From assembly GCA_016187935.1 (NCBI GenBank), contig JACPIU010000013.1:15044-64719 (forward strand): a DNA stretch of 49,676 nucleotides. Direction: 5' to 3'. The notes under the pieces are model-generated. The model did not search any database, was not told the origin of the DNA, and was given only the letters and a program-made list of their open reading frames with translations. Both the position numbers and the translations under genes were made by a program. The DNA is from Bdellovibrio sp. GTDB lineage: Bacteria > Bdellovibrionota > Bacteriovoracia > Bacteriovoracales > Bacteriovoracaceae. Of this stretch, positions 16,686 to 26,045 are shown piece after piece (position 1 is the first letter of the stretch; the number at the start of each line of letters is the position of its first letter).

Positions 16686-17968
16686 AGGCCTTAGTATTGG
16701 GCAGTGGCGGAAGAGAACACGCCTTGGCCCTTGGGCTAAGGAAGTCTTCACTTATTAGCGACGTTTATGTACACCCTGGTAATGCCGGCCTATTTTTAAG
16801 TGGAGGACTGAGTCCGCTATTTTCTCTTTCACCCGCCCATGATTCAAAAGAGGGTGTGGCCATAAGGGCGCGTGAACTGAATGTTGATTTGGTGGTGATC
16901 GGGCCGGAAAATTTGTTGGCACAAGGTTATGCTGATTTCTTATCTGCCCAGGGTTTTAAAGTTATTGGGCCTAGTCAAGCGGCGGCACAGTTAGAGAGTT
17001 CCAAGGGATTTGCCAAAGCTTTTATGGAGCAATATGGCATACCTACTGCGACCTATTTTACCACTCAATCTCAAAGCGATGCCGAGCAATTTATAGATAA
17101 GGCGCCATTTTCGATCGTGGTCAAGGCCGATGAGTTGGCCCAAGGCAAGGGTGTTATTGTCACTGATAGCAAGGCCGAGGCCAAGGCCGCGGTGTGGTCG
17201 CTTTTATGTGACAAAAAAAACTTTAATTCGGAGAAGCTGGTTTTAGAGAGACGACTGAGGGGCTACGAGACTTCCGCCATCGCGCTGGTTGACGGGGATT
17301 CATTTTACATTCTCGGTTATGCCCAAGATTACAAACGTGCTTTTGATTCTGATCAGGGACCCAATACGGGCGGTATGGGAGCGGTTCTGCGGCCAAATTG
17401 GCCGGGAGCTTCGATTCAACGTCAAAGCGAAGAGATTTTTCAGAAAACTTTGGATGGTTTAAAGGATCGCGGTCTTTCCTATCAAGGATTTATGTTCTTA
17501 GGTTTGATGATTGAAGATGATCAGGTCTTTTTGTTAGAGTATAACGTGCGCTCGGGCGATCCTGAAACCCAAGTTCTCATCCCAAATTTGAAAGTGGATC
17601 TGGGTGTGCTTTTTGTTCATGTGTTAGAAAAAAAATTGCATAAACTAACCCACAATACTCCCGAGCAATGTTTCGTCCATGTGGTTCTCGCCTCGGGAGG
17701 CTATCCTGACATAGCAGGGCGTGGCCTAAATTTGAAGCACCCCATTTCCATTCCCCATGATCTTAAAACGTCCGATCAAGTGACGGTTTATTATGCCGGA
17801 GTAGGGATGGGGGGCGATGGCCGTCTAGTGAATAAAGGCGGACGGGTTTTAGGTCTTACGGCCTGTGGACGAAATACGCAAGAGGCCAGAGAAAAAGTAT
17901 ATGATGCCTTAACAAAAATAAAATTAGATGGCAGTTTCTATCGCACAGATATTGGACAGGAGAAGTAA
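16682..17968 (+). CDS. purD: Phosphoribosylamine--glycine ligase
   Basis: 428 residues, normal for PurD. It joins glycine to phosphoribosylamine using ATP. Family features: MKALVLGSGGREHALALGL at the start, VIGPENLLAQGYAD, ATP-grasp residues VVKADELAQGKGVIV, GPNTGGMGAV and LEYNVRSGDPETQVLIP, then GRVLGLTACG in the C-terminal domain. The start overlaps the purC stop. The stop TAA is directly followed by the GTG of purN. Confidence 0.96.
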   Translation: MKALVLGSGGREHALALGLRKSSLISDVYVHPGNAGLFLSGGLSPLFSLSPAHDSKEGVAIRARELNVDLVVIGPENLLAQGYADFLSAQGFKVIGPSQAAAQLESSKGFAKAFMEQYGIPTATYFTTQSQSDAEQFIDKAPFSIVVKADELAQGKGVIVTDSKAEAKAAVWSLLCDKKNFNSEKLVLERRLRGYETSAIALVDGDSFYILGYAQDYKRAFDSDQGPNTGGMGAVLRPNWPGASIQRQSEEIFQKTLDGLKDRGLSYQGFMFLGLMIEDDQVFLLEYNVRSGDPETQVLIPNLKVDLGVLFVHVLEKKLHKLTHNTPEQCFVHVVLASGGYPDIAGRGLNLKHPISIPHDLKTSDQVTVYYAGVGMGGDGRLVNKGGRVLGLTACGRNTQEAREKVYDALTKIKLDGSFYRTDIGQEK

Positions 17969-18649
17969 GTGCAGACGCGCAAAGTGGCAATTATGGCCTC
18001 AGGAGATGGTACCAACGCCGAGGCCATTATGCGGTGGTGTCACAAATTTCCCCATTTGGCGCAGGTGGTGGCGGTACTCAGTGATCATGAGGACGCCTAT
18101 GTTTTAAAACGTGCTCAAAACTTTGCTGTGCCCGGACTTTGCATGCCATATCCCAAATTGAAAATTGAACGTGCGGCCCACGAGGAAAAAATGGCACAGG
18201 CCTTAAACGAATTTGGCGCCGAGTGGATTTTCCTGGCAGGCTTTATGCGTATTCTGGGAACGTCTTTTTTGAAATATTGGAAATGTCAGGGCGATCTCTA
18301 TCGTGTGGCCAATATTCATCCTTCACTTCTCCCTGCCTTTAAGGGAGGCAATGCCTATCAAGAGGCCTTTGATGCGGGCGTAAAAATTTCCGGTGTCACG
18401 ATTCATTTGGTCACCGAAGCCTTGGATAATGGGCCGATTGTTTTGCAAAAAAGTTTTCCTCGCGCTCAGAAAGATGATTTTAATACATTTAAGGCCCGCG
18501 GACGTTCATTGGAAGGGCCGTTGTGGCATGAATTTTTAGAATCGTGGAGTCGTGGTCATTTGCTCGCGCATTCGACTCCCGGTGGCCAGTGGCAGATTTG
18601 GAATCAAATGGCAATTACAGGAGGTAGCGATGCAGTATTTTCGCTATGA
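17969..18649 (+). CDS. purN: Phosphoribosylglycinamide formyltransferase
   Basis: 226 residues, GTG start abutting the purD stop, with AGGAG five bases upstream. It transfers a formyl group from 10-formyl-THF to GAR. Motifs: VAIMASGDGTNAEAIM, FLAGFMRIL, NIHPSLLPAFKGGNAYQ with the catalytic Asn and His, and GVTIHLVTEALDNGPIV with the catalytic Asp. Slightly longer than the usual 190-215 residues through a C-terminal tail. The tail overlaps the purL start by 20 bases. Confidence 0.95.
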   Translation: MQTRKVAIMASGDGTNAEAIMRWCHKFPHLAQVVAVLSDHEDAYVLKRAQNFAVPGLCMPYPKLKIERAAHEEKMAQALNEFGAEWIFLAGFMRILGTSFLKYWKCQGDLYRVANIHPSLLPAFKGGNAYQEAFDAGVKISGVTIHLVTEALDNGPIVLQKSFPRAQKDDFNTFKARGRSLEGPLWHEFLESWSRGHLLAHSTPGGQWQIWNQMAITGGSDAVFSL

Positions 18650-21600
18650 ACTTTATCATCGCCATCATCCCGAGACCGCCGGCCCATTGCCAGCATTTGA
18701 GCGCTGGTTTCGGGCGAAAAAACAGGGTGTGATTAAAGCTGTGACCGTTGGCGAATTGTATTTTATCGCTTCTGAGGGGCGCGATTGTCTCAACAAAGTT
18801 GAGACAGCATTTTGTGATCCCGTACTTTGCACCACGATACCTCCTCATTACGATATGGCGGTTCAGATTACTTTTCGTCCCGGAGTGACTGATAATAAGG
18901 GACAGGCCGCCCGTCAGGCCCTGCAATTAATCGGTGTTGATGCTCAGGTTCGATCCGGTCGGATTTTTTTAATATCCGGAGATGTTTCCTCTTCAGAATT
19001 GTCGCGTGCCGCCCATGGTCTGTTGGCCAATCAACTTCTGGAAGAATGCCAAGTGTATACTCGCCTTGAGTTTGAAAAATTGGCAAGAGAGGTGGAAATC
19101 ATCGGGCCTGTGAGCAACCAATTGAGTGCCAAATTGGTTCAGCAAATTGATCTGACCAAAAGTGATCAGGAATTACTCGAACTTTCAGGCAAAAACTGTT
19201 GGGCCCTGGAGTTGACCGAAATCAAAGTTATTCAAGCACAATTTAGAGATGAACAATATTTGTCCCACAGAAAAAGTTGTGGTCTCCCCTCAAATCCTAC
19301 CGATGTTGAGATGGAAATTCTGGCCCAAACTTGGAGTGAGCATTGCAAGCATAAAATTTTCAGCGCCAAGATTCATTATTGCGAGGGCCCAGATGTCGGA
19401 CATGCTTTAGGCACGATGGAGATCAACAGCGCTTTTCGAACATTCATCAAAGGCGTGAGCGAGGATATCATTGCCGAAAGAAAAATTGATTGGGCGGTAT
19501 CATTGTTTAAAGACAACGCAGGCATTGTCCGTTTCGATAAAAATATAGATATTTGTGCCAAGGTTGAAACCCACAATAGTCCTTCGGCGCTTGATCCCTA
19601 TGGCGGTGCTTTGACCGGAATCTTGGGTGTCAATCGGGATATCTTAGGTACGGGACAGGGGGCCCGGCCTATTTTAAATACGGATGTTTTTTGTGTTGCT
19701 CAGGAAAAAAGCTCTGCCGATGAAATTGATGCCGATGCCATTCTTCTCTCTGAATTACCCAAAGGTTTGCTCGCACCCAAGCGTATCTTGGAAGGTGTCC
19801 ATAAAGGCGTTGAGGATGGTGGCAACAAGAGTGGTATTCCCACTGTGGGCGGGGCCATTTATTTTCATCCTTCATATGCCGGCAAACCTTTAATCTACGT
19901 GGGCACGGTTGGTGTCTTACCTCCTGAGATTAAGGGAAGACCTAGCGCTAAAAAAGAAATATTACCAGGCGATCTCATCGTCATGGCCGGTGGGCGAGTG
20001 GGGCGTGATGGGGTTCATGGCGCCACCATGAGTTCATTAGAATTGGAAGAGTCCGTGCCCTTGTCCGTGGTGCAAATTGGCGATCCCATCACTCAAAAAC
20101 GCCTGCAAGATTTTCTTTTGGAAGCGCGGGACCTTGAACTCTATCGCACCCTTACTGATAATGGTGCCGGAGGACTAAGCTCAAGTGTCGGCGAAATGGC
20201 GCAGTTATCTGGTGGGGCCGAAATTGACGTCAGTAAATGCCCCTTGAAATATCAAGGTCTCATGCCTTGGGAAATTATTGTGAGTGAGAGCCAGGAACGC
20301 ATGACCTTTGCTGTGCCTGAGGAGAGCTGGTCGGCCTTCCATGAATTAAGCTTGAAACGTGGAGTGGAGGCCTCGGTTTTAGGGACGTTCACCCATAGCG
20401 GCTTTTTTGATGTCAAAGTTGGGACCGAAATCGTGGCCTCACTACCATTATCATTTCTGCATGAAGGACTCCCACCCATGGATCTGAAGGCCTATTGGAA
20501 TGGGGGCGATGCTTTGCAATCGGCCTTCAAATGGCGTTCGGTGCAAATTCCTTCGGCACCGATGGTGGATTTTAAGCAAACCTTGCAACGCCTTCTCTCT
20601 CGTCCCAATATCGCTTCCAAGTGGCCGTGGATTACCTGCTATGATCATGAAGTCCAGGGTTCCACGGTGATTCGTCCCATGGGCGGAATGAATGGAGAGG
20701 CCCCGCATAATGCCGGGGGAGTATGGTTGCATCCCCATGGTGGTGAACTGCAAAATGGTGTCTTGGTTTCCATGGGCCTGAATCCCCGTTTGGCACTCTT
20801 GGATCCGTATATAATGGGTGTCTGTGCCGTGGATGAGGCCATCCGCAATGCCATTGTTCATGGAGGCAATCCGGACTTTACGGCGATCTTGGATAATTTC
20901 TGCTGGCCCGATCCTTTACAACACGCTCGCCTGGAGAGTCCAGGACCTGGAGATCAAAAATTAGGGATGTTGGTGCGAACCTTGACAGGACTCAAGGATG
21001 CTGCCCGCGCCTTAGGGGTTCCCATGATCAGTGGAAAAGATAGTATGAAAAATGATTTCAAAGGGCGGCATGAGGATGGCCGGGATATAACCATAAGCGC
21101 TCTGCCAACTTTGTTAATTACTGCCATTTCGCGTTTTGATGTTGGTCGAAGCATTTCTCCCGCCCTTCCTGGCCAGGGCATTTGTCTCTACCTTGTGGGC
21201 CCCTTGCGTGGGGCCTTAAGTGCTTCCGAATTTGCCGAAGTTCATGGTGATTCGATACGAGATGAAAATCTATTATGGCAAATGCTGTTAAATCTGAAAG
21301 ATGTGCGCGCCCAATATGAAGCTATCCATCGCGCCATCAGTGAAGGAGTGGTGGTTAGCGCCCACGATCTCTCCGATGGTGGACTGGCCGTGGCCCTAGC
21401 AGAGATGCTTCTGCATTCGGATGACCTTGGCCTTGAATGTACCCTGCCTGACTCGATTGATGCCAATGTTCTTTTCGGAGAAGGTCCCTTTAGAATTCTC
21501 TTGGGGGTCCCCAGTGAGAAACGGGCCGACTTCGAATCACGCCTGCACAGTGCTCAGTATTTGGGGCAAACTGCGCCGGGGCACGAATTGAAGATTCACG

Positions 21601-21674
21601 ATCAAGCTGGCCCGGTGCTTTTGCAGATGACCGTCCCTGAGATGAGGTACTTTTGGCAAAGGAGTCGAGCATGA
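18630..21674 (+). CDS. purL: FGAM synthase large chain with fused PurS-like domain
   Basis: 1014 residues from the ATG at 18630, which has AGGAGG five bases upstream; a longer frame back to 18552 lies inside purN and lacks support. It makes formylglycinamidine ribonucleotide. The region around residues 50-150 (AVQITFRPGVTDNKGQAARQ) looks like PurS, joined to a PurL core with AQTWSEHCKHK, KVETHNSPSALDPYGGA, GRDGVHGATMSS and GLAVALAEM. No glutaminase domain follows; PurQ is a separate gene. So the size is between small PurL (about 740) and the fully fused enzyme (about 1300). Confidence 0.94.
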   Translation: MQYFRYELYHRHHPETAGPLPAFERWFRAKKQGVIKAVTVGELYFIASEGRDCLNKVETAFCDPVLCTTIPPHYDMAVQITFRPGVTDNKGQAARQALQLIGVDAQVRSGRIFLISGDVSSSELSRAAHGLLANQLLEECQVYTRLEFEKLAREVEIIGPVSNQLSAKLVQQIDLTKSDQELLELSGKNCWALELTEIKVIQAQFRDEQYLSHRKSCGLPSNPTDVEMEILAQTWSEHCKHKIFSAKIHYCEGPDVGHALGTMEINSAFRTFIKGVSEDIIAERKIDWAVSLFKDNAGIVRFDKNIDICAKVETHNSPSALDPYGGALTGILGVNRDILGTGQGARPILNTDVFCVAQEKSSADEIDADAILLSELPKGLLAPKRILEGVHKGVEDGGNKSGIPTVGGAIYFHPSYAGKPLIYVGTVGVLPPEIKGRPSAKKEILPGDLIVMAGGRVGRDGVHGATMSSLELEESVPLSVVQIGDPITQKRLQDFLLEARDLELYRTLTDNGAGGLSSSVGEMAQLSGGAEIDVSKCPLKYQGLMPWEIIVSESQERMTFAVPEESWSAFHELSLKRGVEASVLGTFTHSGFFDVKVGTEIVASLPLSFLHEGLPPMDLKAYWNGGDALQSAFKWRSVQIPSAPMVDFKQTLQRLLSRPNIASKWPWITCYDHEVQGSTVIRPMGGMNGEAPHNAGGVWLHPHGGELQNGVLVSMGLNPRLALLDPYIMGVCAVDEAIRNAIVHGGNPDFTAILDNFCWPDPLQHARLESPGPGDQKLGMLVRTLTGLKDAARALGVPMISGKDSMKNDFKGRHEDGRDITISALPTLLITAISRFDVGRSISPALPGQGICLYLVGPLRGALSASEFAEVHGDSIRDENLLWQMLLNLKDVRAQYEAIHRAISEGVVVSAHDLSDGGLAVALAEMLLHSDDLGLECTLPDSIDANVLFGEGPFRILLGVPSEKRADFESRLHSAQYLGQTAPGHELKIHDQAGPVLLQMTVPEMRYFWQRSRA

Positions 21675-22408
21675 TCCATTCTCCTCGTGCCCTTATCTTA
21701 AGCGGTGATGGAATTAATTGTGAAAGAGAAACAGCGCTCGCCTTCACTCAGGCCGGCGCTCTTGCGACAATCATTCATATTAATGATCTCCTGTCCCGGC
21801 CAAGTATGCTGAGTGATTTTCAAATCTTCGCCATTCCCGGCGGCTTTAGTTTCGGCGATGAATTGGGGAGCGGCCAGATCCTGGCGCTCAAACTTAAGCA
21901 CGGTCTCAGTGATGAGTTGCAACGTTTTGTCGAAAAACAACTTCCCATTTTGGGAATTTGTAACGGTTTTCAGGCGCTGGTTAAACTCGGACTTCTCCCC
22001 GCTATTCGGGGAAAGAGTTTTGCTTTGGCCCCCAATATTCAAGGGCATTTTCAAAATAGATGGGTCACTTTAAATCCCAATCGTGCCAATCCTTCTCCAT
22101 GGCTTAGGAATTTGCCCAATAAAATGCAAATGCCGATGCGCCATGGGGAAGGCCGTTTGATATGTCAGGAGTCAAATGACAAGCAACTGTCTTCCCATAT
22201 TGCTTTGACTTATTCTGAGTATGTCAATGGTTCACTTTACAACATTGCCGGGCTTACCAATAAAATCGGCAATGTTTTGGGGCTTATGCCTCATCCTGAA
22301 GCCAATTTGTTTAACGTAAGTCGTGGGCCTGGAAATCCCGGCCTGCCTTTCGCCCATAGTGATGGATTCTTTTTGTTTAAAAATATTGTCGATTACGTCC
22401 AAGAGTAG
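21671..22408 (+). CDS. purQ: FGAM synthase glutaminase subunit
   Basis: 245 residues from the ATG at 21671; AAGGAG lies about six bases upstream and the ATGA overlaps the purL stop. It releases ammonia from glutamine for PurL. Class I glutaminase motifs: ALILSGDGINCERETALAF, AIPGGFSFGDELGSGQILA, the nucleophile Cys in LGICNGFQALVKLGLLP, and GLMPHPEANLF with the catalytic His and Glu. The GDGINCE form resembles the glutaminase part of the large fused enzyme more than Bacillus PurQ. Confidence 0.94.
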   Translation: MIHSPRALILSGDGINCERETALAFTQAGALATIIHINDLLSRPSMLSDFQIFAIPGGFSFGDELGSGQILALKLKHGLSDELQRFVEKQLPILGICNGFQALVKLGLLPAIRGKSFALAPNIQGHFQNRWVTLNPNRANPSPWLRNLPNKMQMPMRHGEGRLICQESNDKQLSSHIALTYSEYVNGSLYNIAGLTNKIGNVLGLMPHPEANLFNVSRGPGNPGLPFAHSDGFFLFKNIVDYVQE

Positions 22409-22430
22409 AAAGAGGAAAAGGAGGAAGGTC

Positions 22431-23978
22431 ATGGAACTAGTGAAAGCTAAAACAGCACTTTTAAGCGTCTATGATAAAACAGGTCTGCTTGAGTTGGCCC
22501 AGGCCTTTCGCAAATATGGTATCAAAATCTATGCCAGCGGCGGAACTTGCCAGGCCTTGCGTGATGCCAAGATTGATGTCAGTGAGGCGCAAGAATTAAC
22601 CAAGACGCCTGAGGCCTTCCATGGACGAATGAAAACATTGAGCTTCCCTCTGATGAGCGGCATTCTTTTTCGTCGAGAGGCGGAGGAAGATTGCCAAACA
22701 GTTGAGACCCTGGGAATCACTCCGGTTGATATTGTCGCGGTAAATTTTTACCCTTTTCCGCAGAAAGCGGCAGGAGAACTCCCGATTGATCTTATCGACA
22801 TCGGAGGCCCGTGTCTGCTCCGGGCCGCCGCCAAAAATTTTGCCTCCACGGTGAGTTTAGTCAGTCCTGCTGACTACACAGGCTTTGTTGCCGAGTTGGA
22901 TCGGCATAAAGGCGCCACAACTTTGGAGTTTCGAAAATCGCAGGCGCAAAAAACGTTTCAGGCCACTTGTGAATACGATAAAAGAATTTTTTCTGCCTTT
23001 GCGCCATGCCAGACTACCTCCCTTCGGTATGGTGAAAACCCCCATCAAGATGCCCAAATTTGCAAAGATCATTCCACTATGGGGATTGCTCATGCCTTGC
23101 AGTTGCAAGGAAAAGAAATGAGCTACAACAATTACTTGGATGCCGATCAGGCCTGGATGCTGATGAGTGAACTGGTTTTGCATGTTGAGGAGAAGCAGGA
23201 GAGTACAGCGCTCGTGGTAAAACATGGCAACCCTTGTGGTATTGCCACAGCGCCAAGCTTAAAAGAGGCCCTGGCCTATGCTATTGAAGGTGATCCCATT
23301 AGCGCTTTTGGTGGCATAGTGGCGCTCTCGAAAAGTGTTAATGAGGAAACGGCCCATTTATTAACCGAAAAATTTTATGAAATTATTTTGGCACCCGATT
23401 TTGATACTGAAGCACTCAAAATTTTACACGCCAAGAAAAACCTTAGGCTGCTAAAACTTGCGCTTTATTCCGCCGAGGATTTCAAAAGGATGGGCCCCAA
23501 ACATTTGTCTCTGGTGGGCGGTGAGTTGATTTGTCAGCGTGATCTGGGGGCCGACCATGAATTTAATATTATGGGCAGCAAATCCTGGCCGGCAAAATTC
23601 TATGATCAACGTTTATTTATGTTTGGCACTCTGGCCGTCAAGGCCATCAAATCCAATGCCATTTGTCTGGTGGGAAAAAAAGATAAAGGGGCCCTGGTTT
23701 TGGCCGGGATGGGGGCCGGAAATCCCAATCGCGTTTTAAGTCTGGAAGAGGCCGCTCGCCAGGCGAAACATTCCTCTTTGGGCATTCCGATGGGAGAATT
23801 GGTGCTTTTCTCCGATGCTTTCTTTCCTTTCAAAGATAGTATCGAGTTGGCCGGCGAGAATGGTATCAGCTGGATTGTGGAACCAGGTGGTTCCATTAAA
23901 GATCAAGAAGTCATCGCGGCGGCAAATTCCCTTTCGATCGGTTTGATTTTTACAGGACGAAGGCATTTCAATCACTAG
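22431..23978 (+). CDS. purH: Bifunctional AICAR formyltransferase/IMP cyclohydrolase
   Basis: 515 residues from the ATG at 22431, with an AGGAGG-type site just upstream; an in-frame start at 22323 would lie inside purQ. It performs the last two steps to IMP. The N-terminal MGS-like cyclohydrolase part has ALLSVYDKTGLLELA, YASGGTCQALRDA, FHGRMKTLS and VAVNFYPF. The transformylase part has LRYGENPHQDAQ, KEMSYNNYLDADQAW, VKHGNPCGIAT, SAFGGIVALS and the C-terminal FFPFKDSIELA. Gap to purQ is 22 bases and to purM 9 bases. Confidence 0.96.
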   Translation: MELVKAKTALLSVYDKTGLLELAQAFRKYGIKIYASGGTCQALRDAKIDVSEAQELTKTPEAFHGRMKTLSFPLMSGILFRREAEEDCQTVETLGITPVDIVAVNFYPFPQKAAGELPIDLIDIGGPCLLRAAAKNFASTVSLVSPADYTGFVAELDRHKGATTLEFRKSQAQKTFQATCEYDKRIFSAFAPCQTTSLRYGENPHQDAQICKDHSTMGIAHALQLQGKEMSYNNYLDADQAWMLMSELVLHVEEKQESTALVVKHGNPCGIATAPSLKEALAYAIEGDPISAFGGIVALSKSVNEETAHLLTEKFYEIILAPDFDTEALKILHAKKNLRLLKLALYSAEDFKRMGPKHLSLVGGELICQRDLGADHEFNIMGSKSWPAKFYDQRLFMFGTLAVKAIKSNAICLVGKKDKGALVLAGMGAGNPNRVLSLEEAARQAKHSSLGIPMGELVLFSDAFFPFKDSIELAGENGISWIVEPGGSIKDQEVIAAANSLSIGLIFTGRRHFNH

Positions 23979-23987
23979 GAGATTGTC

Positions 23988-24995
23988 ATGAGCGATTATA
24001 AAAGCGCAGGCGTAGATATCGAGGTGGGCGACCACTTTGTGGAACGAATTAAGGCCACAGTGCAAAAACAGTGTGCCCAATATCCTCGCGTTCTTCACGG
24101 GATCGGCGGTTTTGCCGCTGTCTACGACATGTTGGATGGGCGCTATTTGGTCTCTGGTACCGATGGGGTTGGCACCAAATTAAAATTGGCCCAGGAACTC
24201 GATGTCCATAATACTATCGGCATCGATTTGGTCGCCATGTGTGTGAACGATATTTTATGTACAGGTGCGCGTCCCCTATTTTTTCTGGACTATTTGGCCA
24301 TGGGAAAATTGGATTTGGGAATTTCGGAAAAAATTATTGAAGGTATCCTGGCCGGCCTTGCCACCTCCGGTGCGCCTCTCATTGGGGGCGAAACCGCCGA
24401 GATGCCGGGTATGTACCAAAATGGAGAATACGATTTGGCGGGATTTGCCGTGGGGGAGGTCAAAAAAGAACATCTGATCGATGGCGGTCAGGTGAAAGAG
24501 GGTGATGTTTTGATTGGTCTTCCCTCCAGTGGCTTTCATAGCAACGGTTATTCGCTTCTGCGGAAACTTTTGGCGTCGGAAACACGGCAAACAAAAATTG
24601 AGGCCCTGACGCCTACCAGGATTTATCGCATGGAAGTTCAGGCACTCCAGGAAATCTTTGGTCTCGGACTCAAAGGTTTGGCGCATATCACGGGCAGTGG
24701 TTTGGCGAATATTCCTCGCATCAATGATGCTTTTGATTATCACCTGACTAGCTGGCCTTCGATTAAAGACCTGCCGGATATTATGCAAAAAGTTTTTTCA
24801 AAAATGGAGCGTAATGTGGATTCGGCCTTCAGTACCTTCAATATGGGGATAGGCATGGTGGCGGTGATAGAGCGCGAACTGTATCACTCCCGCGCTTTTA
24901 AAATTCATTTTCCCTATCATCTGCTCGGGCATATTGAAAAAGGCCAAGGAATTGTGGCCTTACATTTCGAAGATGGTCGAGTCTATAAATGTTAA
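23988..24995 (+). CDS. purM: Phosphoribosylformylglycinamidine cyclo-ligase
   Basis: 335 residues. It closes the imidazole ring to form AIR using ATP. Motifs: MSDYKSAGVDIEVGD, LVSGTDGVGTKLKLA, TIGIDLVAMCVNDILCTGA, LIGGETAEMPGMY, GLPSSGFHSNGYSLLRKL and AHITGSGLANIPRI. It is the last gene of the operon. TAGGAG precedes the ATG. Its TAA stop runs into the left end of a 125-nt inverted-repeat element that probably terminates transcription. Confidence 0.96.
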   Translation: MSDYKSAGVDIEVGDHFVERIKATVQKQCAQYPRVLHGIGGFAAVYDMLDGRYLVSGTDGVGTKLKLAQELDVHNTIGIDLVAMCVNDILCTGARPLFFLDYLAMGKLDLGISEKIIEGILAGLATSGAPLIGGETAEMPGMYQNGEYDLAGFAVGEVKKEHLIDGGQVKEGDVLIGLPSSGFHSNGYSLLRKLLASETRQTKIEALTPTRIYRMEVQALQEIFGLGLKGLAHITGSGLANIPRINDAFDYHLTSWPSIKDLPDIMQKVFSKMERNVDSAFSTFNMGIGMVAVIERELYHSRAFKIHFPYHLLGHIEKGQGIVALHFEDGRVYKC

Positions 24996-25119
24996 GAGCC
25001 TATCCCAAAACCCTCATCTGCGTCGTTGCTCAATCATTCGCTTGTGCGGCGTACACTCTGTGTACGCCTCCGCGCTCCCTCAATCGCGCCTAGCATCTGA
25101 AGGTTTTGGGATAGGCTCT
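24995..25119. repeat. 125-nt terminal-inverted-repeat hairpin element, copy B
   Basis: Perfect 18-bp terminal inverted repeats: AGAGCCTATCCCAAAACC at 24995-25012 and its reverse complement at 25102-25119. A central hairpin has arms GCGTACAC and GTGTACGC around TCT (25049-25067). The right inner half contains CTCAATCGCGCCTAGCATCTG. The length equals that of the element at 8056-8180. The last A of the purM TAA (24995) and the first two bases of the convergent gene's TAG fall in the element ends. It likely serves as a two-way terminator. No clear target duplication is visible. Confidence 0.85.
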
Positions 25120-25978
25120 AAATCTTCTTTGTCGGTAAGCGTTTGGCAGCTGCATTCTGCTCTGGGTTGTTGATCGAAACCATGTCGGTGTATTTCTTGG
25201 TGAAAGTGACGCGAGCATTGCAAACATAAGTATTTGGTTGATTTTTGTAACAAGTAAATTTCACATCCGAGTCGTAGTTTTCTTGCAAAAGCATGGCGGA
25301 ATTATTGGAGACCTCTTGATCTTTCGTCCTAAAAATGGGGAGGTAGTTTTTAAGTTTATAAAAATAACGTTGATCTTCTCCATCCAGTCGGGCACTTAAA
25401 AAACGATCCTTGCCATTTCGATACATGCGGATAGGAAAATCAATTGACTCGACTTGAGTTAGATTATCGATGGCATCGTAATTGGACATCGGTCTGAAAA
25501 GATAAAATTTCCCACGTTTAATAACCATATGGCCGAGTTGTCCTTTCAGAATCTCGGAAAAAATAGTTCCCTGCTTTTCAGAGCGGGCCAGTTCGACGGT
25601 GCTCGATACCAATTTATAGGTCCCAAAAATTTCGGCATTGTGAGCATAAGTTTCGGTTAAATTAATTTGAAAAGTATTCCATTCTTGCCAGTTTTTGATG
25701 GATTCTTTTGATTTAATCTTTTTGTGAGCGACAATTTTTTTGGGAGAAGACATTTTCTTAACAATTTTTATTTTCTGTTTGTTAACTTTCTTCTTATCCA
25801 TTTTTTTCTGTATGGGTTTTTTAATGGTCGAGAGCGAAGCTGGTCCGCGGCCAACAGTTTTTTGCAAGGAAGTAGTTTGCCACCCAGCACGGCCCAAATT
25901 GGGGGCGAAGTCCAAAGCGATGCTACCGAGGCAGAAGCCGATGATCATAACTTGAAAAAAATGTTGGAGTTTCTTCAT
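25118..25978 (-). CDS. Exported or membrane-anchored Lys-rich protein of unknown function
   Basis: 286 residues. Residues 1-25 (MKKLQHFFQVMIIGFCLGSIAL) are a signal peptide or anchor. Residues about 52-93 are strongly basic (KKPIQKKMDKKKVNKQ...), a likely flexible linker, perhaps crossing peptidoglycan or touching nucleic acid or anionic polymer. A globular region of about 190 residues follows with two Cys near the end (FTCYKNQPNTYVCNARV) that could pair in the periplasm. I recognise no family. The stop TAG is completed by the end of the hairpin element shared with purM. Confidence 0.78.
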   Translation of the reverse strand: MKKLQHFFQVMIIGFCLGSIALDFAPNLGRAGWQTTSLQKTVGRGPASLSTIKKPIQKKMDKKKVNKQKIKIVKKMSSPKKIVAHKKIKSKESIKNWQEWNTFQINLTETYAHNAEIFGTYKLVSSTVELARSEKQGTIFSEILKGQLGHMVIKRGKFYLFRPMSNYDAIDNLTQVESIDFPIRMYRNGKDRFLSARLDGEDQRYFYKLKNYLPIFRTKDQEVSNNSAMLLQENYDSDVKFTCYKNQPNTYVCNARVTFTKKYTDMVSINNPEQNAAAKRLPTKKI

Positions 25979-26045
25979 GGCCTAACAATGTGCATGTGCC
26001 ATGCCGGCCTGAGCAGGGGCAACTACTGGAAACTAGAAAACAAAG

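Noticed and set aside
18552-18629. Longer start for purL inside purN
   Set aside because: The added residues have no PurL homology, and AGGAGG is placed for the ATG at 18630.
22323-22430. Longer start for purH inside purQ
   Set aside because: The extra residues are unlike PurH, and the ribosome binding site fits the ATG at 22431.
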